This document shows positions 1 to 6,491 of a DNA stretch of 15,959 bases, one piece after another (the stretch's first letter is position 1; every line of letters begins with the position of its first letter). The position numbers were made by a program, and so were the translations under genes. The DNA comes from Thermoplasmata archaeon (GTDB lineage Archaea > Thermoplasmatota > Thermoplasmata > UBA10834). The stretch covers positions 1 through 15,959 of the forward strand of contig JALOTO010000020.1 in assembly GCA_025457845.1 (NCBI GenBank), written 5' to 3'. Under the pieces are notes generated by a model. It was not told the DNA's origin and ran no database searches. It saw nothing but the letters and a program-made list of their open reading frames with translations.

Positions 1-620
1 CTCTTCACGTTCTTCCTGAGCTCGATGTCGTCGCCGAAGGACGCCTTCGACTCTATCCAGTGTATCTTGGTCCCGTTGATCTGTATGGGCTTGTCCAGGA
101 GGCAGTCCGGGGTCTTCTTGTGGGTCGCCCTCAGGTCCGCCTCGGTCCTGTATGTGATCTCCCGTCGGTCGAGCCAGTCCTGGAGCTTCTTCTCGCCCCA
201 GAGCCCCCTCTCGGTCTGTATCTGCGCCCCCTTCGGGGAGTAGATCGGGTCGTCGTCCACGACCTGCTTGAGCTCCTTCTTGAGCCGCTTGTCGTGGCAG
301 GAGTCCGGCTCGCGGACGTACTTCCAGTACTGCTTCCTCGGGAGGTTGATCTCCGCGGCCAGCATCAGGCCGAAGAGCACCGGCGGGAAGTTGAGGCTCC
401 TCGCCATCCTGGCCATCGGCGTCCCGTGGTGCCACTCCCTCGCGTAGTGCTTCATGTCCTTCTTCACGATGTAGAACCTTCGGGTGGCGTCCCTGACGGT
501 CCTCTGCGTGTACATCACGAAGAGGAGCTCTGGGTCGAGGTGCAGCCTCGCTGCCAGCTCATCGACGTCTTTCAAGCTCCTCAGCTGAAAATAGATTTCC
601 TTGTAGTCTTCGTACTTCAT
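1..620 (-). CDS. CDIN1/C15orf41-like TPD-motif nuclease, PD-(D/E)XK type (3' end off window)
   Basis: A reading frame starts at ATG 620-618 and stays open to the left edge, giving about 206 visible residues. The C-terminal visible part has a TPD motif at residues 170-172 (KKTPDCLLDKP), then IHWIESKASFGDD with E190-S-K192. That is the D...ExK core of a PD-(D/E)XK nuclease and the hallmark of the TPD family, which includes human CDIN1 (C15orf41), the congenital dyserythropoietic anaemia protein. E143 in GLWGEKKLQDWL may be the extra acidic residue on the preceding helix. The N-terminal about 100 residues are basic and helical (DELAARLHLDPELLF) and could be a helix-turn-helix DNA-binding part. 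An intracellular DNA-processing role is inferred from the family. The gene is divergent from the glycerol dehydrogenase. The frame stays open upstream of the ATG, with an in-frame GTG at 629-627, so the start is not certain. Confidence 0.8.
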   Translation of the reverse strand, partial: MKYEDYKEIYFQLRSLKDVDELAARLHLDPELLFVMYTQRTVRDATRRFYIVKKDMKHYAREWHHGTPMARMARSLNFPPVLFGLMLAAEINLPRKQYWKYVREPDSCHDKRLKKELKQVVDDDPIYSPKGAQIQTERGLWGEKKLQDWLDRREITYRTEADLRATHKKTPDCLLDKPIQINGTKIHWIESKASFGDDIELRKNVK

Positions 621-720
621 CAATTCCACTGTCCAGTCGAATACCGGACGAAGCTCTGTCTTCGTATCCTTTCTCTGTATCCTTGAACGGTCGTTATCCC
701 GGAGACCGTACTTATTCCTT

Positions 721-742
721 TCCCGGGCACGCGCCCGTGGGA
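721..742. repeat. Imperfect hairpin in the divergent intergenic region
   Basis: TCCC-GGGC at 721-728 can pair with GCCC at 733-736 and GGGA at 739-742, leaving an ACGC loop and a 2-nt GT bulge. It lies between the divergent TPD nuclease and glycerol dehydrogenase genes, just downstream (+) of a weak A/T-rich patch CTTATTCC at 711-718. It could be an operator or a leader structure. It could also be chance in GC-rich DNA. Confidence 0.25.
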
Positions 743-801
743 AATGTTCAAGTGCCAGGATGCCATGGTGCCGTACGTTCAGCGTTCAGGGGACGGTTTC
801 G

Positions 802-1899
802 ATGAGCGAGAGCGGTGCGAGGAAGATGATCCTGCCGTCTAAGTACGTCCAGGGCCCAGGGGTCCTTGGCCAGCTCGGAGCCTACGTCAAGCAGCACGGG
901 GAGCGGCCCTTCGCCGTCGGCAGCAAGACCGGCATCGCGAAGGTCAAGGCCCGGGTCCAGGCGAGCCTCCTATCCGCAGGGCTGCCGCTGGTCGGCTGCG
1001 ACGATTCCGTCACCGAGTGCACGAAGGCCAAGATCGCCGAGGTCGCCGCGAAGGCCGAGGAGCTGGACGTGGACGTCATCATAGGCTGTGGCGGCGGCAA
1101 GTCCGTCGACACCGCGAAGGCCGTCTCCGAAAGGCTCAGGGTCCCCGTGATATGCATCCCGACCCAGTGCGCGACCAACGCCGACCAGATGGCCGACGCG
1201 GTCATCTTCTCGGATGACCACAGGTTCCTGGAGGACCTCTACCTCTCACAGGCGCCCGCCCTCGTCCTCGTCGACACCGACATAGTCGGCCGGGCCCCCC
1301 CGAAGTACCTCGTCCAGGGGATGGGCGACGCCCTCGCATGCAGGTTCGAGAAGAACGCCTACGCCGCGACCCAGAGGGCGAAGAGGGCGCAGGACCAGGC
1401 CACCTCCGCGGCCCTCGAGGTCAACAACCGGTGCTTCGAGACCCTGATGGCACACGGCATCCAGGCGAAGAAGGACGTCGAGCAGGGCAAGGTCACCGAC
1501 GCGGTCGAGTCCGTGGTCGAGGCGATCAAGCTCATGAGCGGGTTCGGGTTCGGAGGGGGCGGATGCGCCGCCGCCCATGCCGTCCACAACGGCCTGACGA
1601 TCGTCCCTGGCCTCGCCAGGACCCACGGCGAGATAGTCGCCTACGGCACGCTCGTCCAGATGGTCCTCGAGAAGAGGCCCACGGGCGAGGTCGAGAGGGT
1701 CATGCGGTGGTGCAAGACGCTGGGGCTGCCCGTGAGGCTGGACGACCTGGGCAGGCTCGACAAGACCAGGTTGGGCGCGGCCGCCGAGAAGGCGTGCGAC
1801 CCCGGCGATTCCATGAGCGCGATGCCCTTCCCCGTGACCCCCCAGATGGTCCTGGACGCGATGCGCGAGGTCGACAGGCTCGCGGACGCGGTCGGCTGA
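802..1899 (+). CDS. gldA: Glycerol dehydrogenase-like, Zn/NAD-dependent iron-type alcohol dehydrogenase (GldA family)
   Basis: The predicted 365-residue protein matches the GldA family along its length, as judged from remembered E. coli GldA. It has SPSKY-like LPSKYVQGPGVL at the N-terminus and the nucleotide-binding loop GCGGGKSVDTAKA. Metal ligands are D176 (GMGDA), H259 (AAAHAVHNGLT) and H275 (THGE). The family oxidises glycerol to dihydroxyacetone with NAD+ in the cytoplasm. The archaeal lipid enzyme glycerol-1-phosphate dehydrogenase is a distant relative and fits less well. An in-frame ATG at 760 would add 14 residues with no counterpart in the family, so 802 is preferred. No TATA box sits at the usual distance from either start. 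One pocket residue is odd: N126 stands where E. coli has Asp121. The gene stands alone, with no dihydroxyacetone kinase beside it. Confidence 0.88.
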   Translation: MSESGARKMILPSKYVQGPGVLGQLGAYVKQHGERPFAVGSKTGIAKVKARVQASLLSAGLPLVGCDDSVTECTKAKIAEVAAKAEELDVDVIIGCGGGKSVDTAKAVSERLRVPVICIPTQCATNADQMADAVIFSDDHRFLEDLYLSQAPALVLVDTDIVGRAPPKYLVQGMGDALACRFEKNAYAATQRAKRAQDQATSAALEVNNRCFETLMAHGIQAKKDVEQGKVTDAVESVVEAIKLMSGFGFGGGGCAAAHAVHNGLTIVPGLARTHGEIVAYGTLVQMVLEKRPTGEVERVMRWCKTLGLPVRLDDLGRLDKTRLGAAAEKACDPGDSMSAMPFPVTPQMVLDAMREVDRLADAVG

Positions 1900-1953
1900 C
1901 GGCGCCTGGCCCTTCCGGGGCTTGCATGCTGGCTGGTAAAATCGCTAGGAAAT

Positions 1954-1961
1954 GATATATA
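1954..1961 (+). promoter_or_regulatory. TATA box of the zinc-ribbon membrane protein gene
   Basis: GATATATA lies in an A/T patch (GGAAATGATATATAC) between GC-rich genes. It predicts transcription start near 1980-1988, ahead of the membrane protein gene. Confidence 0.6.
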
Positions 1962-1986
1962 CAGCCATCACGATTCTCAACAAGAG

Positions 1987-2001
1987 GCCGCCTCAGGCGG
2001 C
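1987..2001. repeat. 15-bp dyad at the predicted transcription start
   Basis: GCCGCCT at 1987-1993 and AGGCGGC at 1995-2001 are perfect inverted arms around a single C. The dyad sits about 27-40 bp after the TATA box, where a repressor would block initiation, so it is an operator candidate. A one-base spacer makes an RNA hairpin with full arms impossible. Confidence 0.35.
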
Positions 2002-2075
2002 AGAAGGGATGAATCTAGTGGAATGTCGCAGAGGCCAGGACGTTCGCCTGGTGGGCAGAGATATTCTTCCTGTTG

Positions 2076-2603
2076 ATGGCCCTGGTCTGGTTCATCATAG
2101 CGATCATATCCATGACCGTCTTCGTCGTCGACAGCGGCACCGGCAACCTCGTGACTGGCATATTCGGACTGTTCGCCATGTTGATATGCTTCATGGCCTC
2201 GGTGTACGAGAAGAAGACCATCATCGACGCCATCGACCAGGGCAGGTTCCACGACGCCAAGAACGATTCGGTCATCTGGATCATCATGGGCTTCTTCGCG
2301 TTCGCGGTCCCGTCGATACTGCTCATACTCACGTACGTCAAGCTCGGCGACGCCATGGCCGCGATGGGCCCGGCGGGGTACGCCCCGTACGCCCCTGGAC
2401 AGGTCACGGCTCAGGCGCCGGCCCCGGTCTACGCCCCGCCGCCGGTCCCGCCGGCAGCGCCGGTGCAGCAGGCCCCGCCGGTCCAGGCCGCTCCGGCGGC
2501 CCACCACCAGCAGCAGGCCCAGATGGTCAGGTGCAAGAACTGCAACGTGCAGTTCCCGATGTTCATGCACACCTGCCCGAACTGCGGTGCGCCAAAGGCC
2601 TGA
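2076..2603 (+). CDS. Three-helix membrane protein with Pro/Ala/Gln linker and C-terminal zinc ribbon
   Basis: The 175-residue protein has hydrophobic segments at about residues 1-18, 25-44 and 66-88. A low-complexity linker rich in Pro, Ala and Gln follows at about 97-147. A zinc ribbon ends the protein, with C153-x2-C156 and C167-x2-C170 (RCKNCNVQF, HTCPNCGAPK). The family is not recognised; small membrane-anchored zinc ribbons with Pro/Gln-rich tethers are common in Euryarchaeota and mostly uncharacterised. ATG 2076 (or TTG 2073) is the first usable start. However, the same frame looks coding upstream to 2019 (third positions almost all G/C; AEARTFAWWAEIFFLLM) and then meets TAG at 2016-2018 with no ATG, GTG or TTG in between. 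The true N-terminus may be longer, by a frameshift or a sequence error. Confidence 0.75.
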   Translation: MALVWFIIAIISMTVFVVDSGTGNLVTGIFGLFAMLICFMASVYEKKTIIDAIDQGRFHDAKNDSVIWIIMGFFAFAVPSILLILTYVKLGDAMAAMGPAGYAPYAPGQVTAQAPAPVYAPPPVPPAAPVQQAPPVQAAPAAHHQQQAQMVRCKNCNVQFPMFMHTCPNCGAPKA

Positions 2604-2647
2604 GGCCGAGCCCGACGCAAAACCTTTCTCCGGAAACCCCATTCCGA

Positions 2648-2656
2648 TTTTCATAT
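2648..2656 (+). promoter_or_regulatory. TATA-like element of the AlaX gene
   Basis: TTTTCATAT is centred about 28 nt before the GTG at 2680, the distance expected for a transcript beginning at or next to the start codon. Confidence 0.4.
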
Positions 2657-2679
2657 CCCGCTAAACAGGGGTGACCATC

Positions 2680-3396
2680 GTGACCGAGATGCTGTACATG
2701 AAGGACGCCGAGGCCAACTACATACGGGAGTTCGACGCGAGTGTCGTCGAGCGCGGGTTCGACTACGTCGTCCTCGACAGGACGGCCTTCTACCCACTCG
2801 GCGGGGGCCAGCCGTCTGATGTCGGCATGCTCGAGTGGCCGGGCGGCAAGGCCGAGGTCCGGGAGGTCACCAAGAAGGAGGGGGTGAGGCACCACCTCGT
2901 CCAGAACCCGGACCTGGTCCCGGACCAGGTCCACGGGGTCATCGATTGGGAGCGCAGGTACGCGCACATGAGGATGCACACGGCCCAGCACATCGTCTCC
3001 GGGGTCGCGTACGACCTCTGGAAGGCCAGGACGGTCGGGAACCAGCTCTACCACGACAGGTCGAGGATAGACTTCGCGCCGGTGAAGCTCACCGACGAGC
3101 TGGTGGCGCAGCTCGAGGCGAGGACCAACGAGATACTCGCGACGGGCGCGAAGGTCGAGGTCGGCACCATGCTCAGGGCGGACCTCGACAGGCAGGTGGA
3201 CGCCCAGAGGGCCAACCTGGACCTCCTCCCGAAGTCCGTGAGCGAGCTCAGGGTCGTCAAGGCGGCCGAGTTCGACACATGCCCGTGCGCCGGGACCCAT
3301 GTCCGCTCTCTCGCGGAGGTCGGCAGGATCAAGATCGTCAAGAGGGAGAACAAGGGCAAGGACCGGGACCGCATCACCTACGAGCTGGTGCGCTGA
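2680..3396 (+). CDS. alaX: AlaX-type alanyl-tRNA editing hydrolase
   Basis: This 238-residue protein is a free-standing relative of the alanyl-tRNA synthetase editing domain. Such proteins hydrolyse Ser- (or Gly-) charged tRNA-Ala in the cytoplasm. Zinc ligands are visible as HxxxH at H100 and H104 (RMHTAQHIVSG) and CxxxH at C203 and H207 (CPCAGTHV). The N-terminal part carries AFYPLGGGQPSDVG, the glycine-rich motif of the longer AlaX-M class; there is no synthetase domain or C-terminal extension. GTG 2680 is chosen because the protein then begins MTEMLYMKD, like known AlaX N-termini. It has GGGGTGA at 2668-2674 just upstream and a TATA-like element 28 nt upstream. GTG 2671 and ATG 2689 are in frame and possible. 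The gene is probably monocistronic. Confidence 0.92.
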   Translation: MTEMLYMKDAEANYIREFDASVVERGFDYVVLDRTAFYPLGGGQPSDVGMLEWPGGKAEVREVTKKEGVRHHLVQNPDLVPDQVHGVIDWERRYAHMRMHTAQHIVSGVAYDLWKARTVGNQLYHDRSRIDFAPVKLTDELVAQLEARTNEILATGAKVEVGTMLRADLDRQVDAQRANLDLLPKSVSELRVVKAAEFDTCPCAGTHVRSLAEVGRIKIVKRENKGKDRDRITYELVR

Positions 3397-3426
3397 GCCC
3401 CTCCCAGCGCCGGAACCCCCGCCCAA

Positions 3427-3440
3427 CGCTTAAGTAAGCG
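3427..3440 (+). promoter_or_regulatory. Dyad overlapping a TATA-like element before the mini membrane protein
   Basis: CGCTTA at 3427-3432 and TAAGCG at 3435-3440 form an inverted repeat with a 2-bp spacer. The A/T core CTTAAGTAA (3429-3437) is the only TATA candidate before ATG 3467, about 33 nt downstream of its centre. A factor binding the dyad would compete with TBP. Confidence 0.4.
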
Positions 3441-3466
3441 CCCGCGGCTCTTCATCTCTGGGGAAC

Positions 3467-3715
3467 ATGGTCCAGACCGAGACTATCTCAGAGGTCACGA
3501 AGATATCCATAAGGCTGAGCGCCGTCGCGGCCGTGCTCGGCATAGGCCTGCTCTACGTCTACATAGCGGTCTCCGACGCATCGGTGGAGACCAAGGTCCT
3601 GTGGGCCTCGGTCCTGTCCCTGGGCGTCGCCCTCGTCTCGATAATCATCTGGACGATGGCAAGGGACGCCATGATGGCCGCGGAGATCGAGCAGAGGCAG
3701 AAGGGCAAGGCCTAG
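3467..3715 (+). CDS. Small two-helix membrane protein, function unknown
   Basis: An 82-residue protein starting at ATG 3467 with GGGGA just upstream. It has two hydrophobic segments at about residues 17-35 (SAVAAVLGIGLLYVYIAV) and 44-64 (VLWASVLSLGVALVSIII). A charged tail follows (ARDAMMAAEIEQRQKGKA), probably a short amphipathic cytoplasmic helix. The hairpin arrangement and length do not match a family I recognise. A promoter-like element and strong G/C third positions support a real gene. Its TAG stop overlaps the TAG stop of the opposing iron-sulfur gene in a shared CTAG at 3712-3715. Confidence 0.7.
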   Translation: MVQTETISEVTKISIRLSAVAAVLGIGLLYVYIAVSDASVETKVLWASVLSLGVALVSIIIWTMARDAMMAAEIEQRQKGKA

Positions 3716-4881
3716 GCGCGGCCGTTCCTGCCGTTGCCGTTCTTCTCCTCGGTGGCATCCAGCAGCAGCTCCATGAGGTCGATGACCTTGATGCCGGGAA
3801 CGGTCCTGAGCTGGGTCTCGCAGAACGGGCACGACGTGACCAAGGTGGTCGCCCCTGTGTTCTTCGCCTCGTCGACCCTCTTGGACGCGAGCTCCTTGGA
3901 CAGCTTCGGGAATGCGGACTGCAGCCCTGCCCCCGCGCCGCAGCACCTCGACTCGTACCTGTTGTGGGGCATCTCCACCAGCTTGGCGACGCCGGAGACT
4001 ATCGTCCTGGGGTCGTCGAAGACCCCGCCGAGCCTGCCGAGGTGGCACGGGTCGTGGTATGTCATGAGCTCCGTGGACCGCCTGATGGGCAGCTTGCCGT
4101 CCTTCACCAGCTTCGCCAGCTCGTGAGAGATGTGGACGACCTCGATCTTCGAACCGTGCTCCTCTATGCTCTTCCTGAGCGTGACCATGCAGCCGGGGCA
4201 TGCGGTCACGATCCTCTTGATGCCCAGCGACTCGAACTGTCTCACGTTCTTCGCGGACAGCTGCTCGAACGCGTCCGTCTGCCCCACCCTGAGCAGGGTG
4301 GAGCCGCAGCAGGGCTCGTCCTGGTTCATGGTGGCGAACTTGACCCCTGCCCTCTGCAGCAGCTTCGCCCCTGCTATCAGCCCGGGAGTCAGCTGCTTCA
4401 TGACGGCCGAGGTGCACCCCGCGAAGAAGAGCACCTCCTGCTGCCCGGGCGCGGCCTTCGGTATGCCCAGGCCCTTGGTCCACCGGTTCCTCGCGCTCCT
4501 GGGCTGGAACCACGGGTTCCCGTAGTTCTTGATGCTGGCGACCAGCGACGCGTGCTCCTTCATCGGCTCGACGCCGTGCTTGAGCAGGTACTCCCTGAAC
4601 GCCCTCGTGTGCTCGGTGTTCTTGAGGGCGCACCACCTGTCGCAGTTACCGCAGAGCGTGCACTCGAACGCCGCCTCCACGACGGCAGGGGTGATCTCGA
4701 GCTTCCCCTGGATGAGCCCCAGCATGGTCCTGTTCCTGCCCTTCATGCAGAGGGTCTTGACCTTCATCGCCTGGTAGACCGGGCAGCCGCGCTCGCAGAA
4801 GCCGCACGACGTTCCGAAGCAGGTCTCCAGTTCGTCCCTGAAGTCCTTGAGGTCCTTCGGCTCGGGCTTCGTCTCGCTCAG
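3712..4881 (-). CDS. HdrD/GlpC-like iron-sulfur oxidoreductase subunit with two CCG domains; apparent CTG start
   Basis: The predicted 389-residue protein has two ferredoxin-like cysteine sets at C21-x4-C26-x2-C29-x3-C33-P and C74-x2-C77-x2-C80-x3-C84. Two cysteine-rich CCG domains follow: C156...C191-C192...C228-x2-C231 and C279...C313-C314...C351-x2-C354. CCG domains hold the non-cubane cluster in heterodisulfide reductase and serve quinone- or thiol-linked electron transfer in GlpC, LldE and GlcF relatives. It follows the FAD oxidase in one operon and should accept its electrons. The first cysteine set lies upstream of ATG 4767. No ATG, GTG or TTG occurs in that frame back into the preceding gene. 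CTG 4881-4879 overlaps the preceding TGA as CTGA, the position an ATGA overlap would take, with GGGAGGGGG as SD-like sequence. No membrane helices are seen. Confidence 0.85.
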   Translation of the reverse strand: MSETKPEPKDLKDFRDELETCFGTSCGFCERGCPVYQAMKVKTLCMKGRNRTMLGLIQGKLEITPAVVEAAFECTLCGNCDRWCALKNTEHTRAFREYLLKHGVEPMKEHASLVASIKNYGNPWFQPRSARNRWTKGLGIPKAAPGQQEVLFFAGCTSAVMKQLTPGLIAGAKLLQRAGVKFATMNQDEPCCGSTLLRVGQTDAFEQLSAKNVRQFESLGIKRIVTACPGCMVTLRKSIEEHGSKIEVVHISHELAKLVKDGKLPIRRSTELMTYHDPCHLGRLGGVFDDPRTIVSGVAKLVEMPHNRYESRCCGAGAGLQSAFPKLSKELASKRVDEAKNTGATTLVTSCPFCETQLRTVPGIKVIDLMELLLDATEEKNGNGRNGRA

Positions 4882-6332
4882 AGTGCCCCCTCCCTGCCGC
4901 CCTGCCTTGGGAACTTCTTGCCCGGGTTGAGTATGCCCTTCGGGTCGAAGAGCCTCTTGATCTCGCGCATGTACCTGAGGGACGGCCCGTGCTCGAGCTC
5001 GAGGTACGGCGCCTTCTGGTATGTGTCGCTCATGTACGTGCTCATGGTCCCCTCGAAGGCGACGGCCATCCTGCTGAGCTCGTCGTGGAACTCCCTGAAC
5101 CGCCTTACCTCGTCAGGGTCCCTGTAGTCGACGAAGACCGCGCAGCTCAGGGAGAAGCCGATGCTGTTAGGGTGTTCGAGGTAGGCGTTCATCCCCAGTA
5201 TCTCCAGCCTGTTCCTCTCCGCTACCTCGACGAACTTGTGATAGAACTCCTCGAGCCTGCCCACGGGCACGCCCGGGTCCGCGGCCCCGAACTTCTTGAT
5301 CCTCTGGGAGTCCGGCCACTTCTGCTTGAAGGGCTCGAACTCGAGGGTGTACTTGGACGCCCACCAGCTGTCGACGATCTCCCTCTCCTCCACCAGCTGC
5401 GCCTCGAACTCCTTGGCTATCCTCAGCGCGTGGTTCCTCTGGGTCTCGACGACGTCCGCGTCGCCCGAGAACGATATGGCCAGGAGCGCCTCCGCCCATG
5501 CGGGTATCTCAGGGTCCCTGCCGTGGTGCTGCTTGTAGGAGTGCGTGTAGAACTTGAGCCTGCGCTTGCAGTTTATGTGGGCCGCCTCGATGCACAGCCC
5601 CGCCTTCAACAGCCTGTTGAGGTACTCGACGGCCGCCCCTAGGCGCGGGAAGACCAGCATGTCGACCCTCCTCGTGGCCGGGACTGGTTCGAGCTTCAGC
5701 GTGGCCTCGGTGATGACCCCCAGGGTACCTTCGCTGCCGGCGAGGAGGTCCTTGAGCTTGTAGCCGGATGACGTGAAGTGCGCCTTCCGATGCCCGAGTT
5801 CCAGGACCTCGCCGGTCCCGGTCACGATCTCGGCGCTCAGGAGGCAGTTGAGTATCTTCCCGTACCTTACGCCGAAGGTGGAGTCGTTGTCGCACGCGAT
5901 CGCGGAACCGACGGTGCTGACCCACTTCGACTCGGGCTGGTGAGGCAGCCAGAGGTCGTAAGGCAGGACGGCGTCGTTGACCTCCTGGAGGGTGGCCCCC
6001 GCCTGGACGCGTATCGTCTGGTTCCTCTTGTCGACCTCGACGACGGAGTTCATCGCGGTCGTGTCGATGTATATCCCCCCGTGGATCGGGACCGCGCCGC
6101 CGAGCATGCCCGTGAGCCCTCCTCCAGCTGTGACCGGGATCCCGTGCTCGTAGGCCACCTGCACCACCCTCTGCACATCCTTGGTCGTCCTGGGGAGGAT
6201 GACCACGTCGGGCGGGACGAACTCGTCGGGCGTCCTCGGGCTCCAATCGGCCCCGTAGACGAACCTCTCCGCGGGGTCCGTGAGGACCTTCTCCTTGCCC
6301 AGCGAAGCGATGAGCTCCTCGATGAAAGTCAT
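4878..6332 (-). CDS. FAD-linked oxidase, GlcD/D-lactate dehydrogenase-like, with atypical active site
   Basis: The 484-residue protein has the PCMH-type FAD fold: VVILPRTTKDVQRVV, the loop PVTAGGGLTGMLGGAVP (residues about 66-82), then QPESKWVSTVGSAIACDNDS and GYKLKDLLAGSEGTLGVIT. The end, IKRLFDPKGILNPGKKF, is standard for GlcD-type oxidases, which oxidise 2-hydroxy acids and pass electrons to an Fe-S partner. The C-terminal half departs from the family. The HxGDGNxH motif is absent, and GT-x-S-G-E-H-G-x-G is replaced near residue 428 by GTMSTYMSDTY. The metal and substrate site of 2-hydroxyacid dehydrogenases therefore seems lost or changed, and the substrate is unknown. ATG 6332 is chosen; an upstream TTG at 6362 is in frame but lies inside the promoter element. 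The gene is translationally coupled to the CCG protein. Confidence 0.88.
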   Translation of the reverse strand: MTFIEELIASLGKEKVLTDPAERFVYGADWSPRTPDEFVPPDVVILPRTTKDVQRVVQVAYEHGIPVTAGGGLTGMLGGAVPIHGGIYIDTTAMNSVVEVDKRNQTIRVQAGATLQEVNDAVLPYDLWLPHQPESKWVSTVGSAIACDNDSTFGVRYGKILNCLLSAEIVTGTGEVLELGHRKAHFTSSGYKLKDLLAGSEGTLGVITEATLKLEPVPATRRVDMLVFPRLGAAVEYLNRLLKAGLCIEAAHINCKRRLKFYTHSYKQHHGRDPEIPAWAEALLAISFSGDADVVETQRNHALRIAKEFEAQLVEEREIVDSWWASKYTLEFEPFKQKWPDSQRIKKFGAADPGVPVGRLEEFYHKFVEVAERNRLEILGMNAYLEHPNSIGFSLSCAVFVDYRDPDEVRRFREFHDELSRMAVAFEGTMSTYMSDTYQKAPYLELEHGPSLRYMREIKRLFDPKGILNPGKKFPRQGGREGAL

Positions 6333-6354
6333 GTATCCAGCGTGAGCATGTTGC

Positions 6355-6366
6355 GGATACAAAAGC
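6355..6366 (-). promoter_or_regulatory. TATA-like element of the FAD oxidase/Fe-S operon
   Basis: GCTTTTGTATCC read on the minus strand, with its core centred about 28 nt before ATG 6332. This predicts a transcript with almost no leader. Confidence 0.5.
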
Positions 6367-6450
6367 TTGATTGACGTACAGGAATGGGCCTCGTCTTTCC
6401 GTGTGCCTGGCCATGCGTTCCGCGCGTCATCCCGTGGACTCAGGGGGCGA

Positions 6451-6459
6451 GATTCAATA
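6451..6459 (+). promoter_or_regulatory. Weak TATA-like element of the HD-domain gene
   Basis: GATTCAATA is the only A/T-rich patch in this part of the intergenic region. It would place transcription start near 6482, about 10 nt before ATG 6492. Confidence 0.3.
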
Positions 6460-6491
6460 CCCCCCTCGGCAATCCCCTCCCAGCACGAGTG

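Noticed and set aside
802..1899. Glycerol-1-phosphate dehydrogenase (archaeal lipid enzyme)
   Set aside because: The motifs GGGKSVDTAKA, GMGDA, HAVHNGLT and THGEIVAYG follow GldA rather than EgsA.
3601..5127. Long open frame on the + strand across the Fe-S and FAD oxidase genes
   Set aside because: It is antisense to two genes with intact family motifs. Its Arg/Leu/Pro/Val-rich product is typical of a GC-rich shadow frame.
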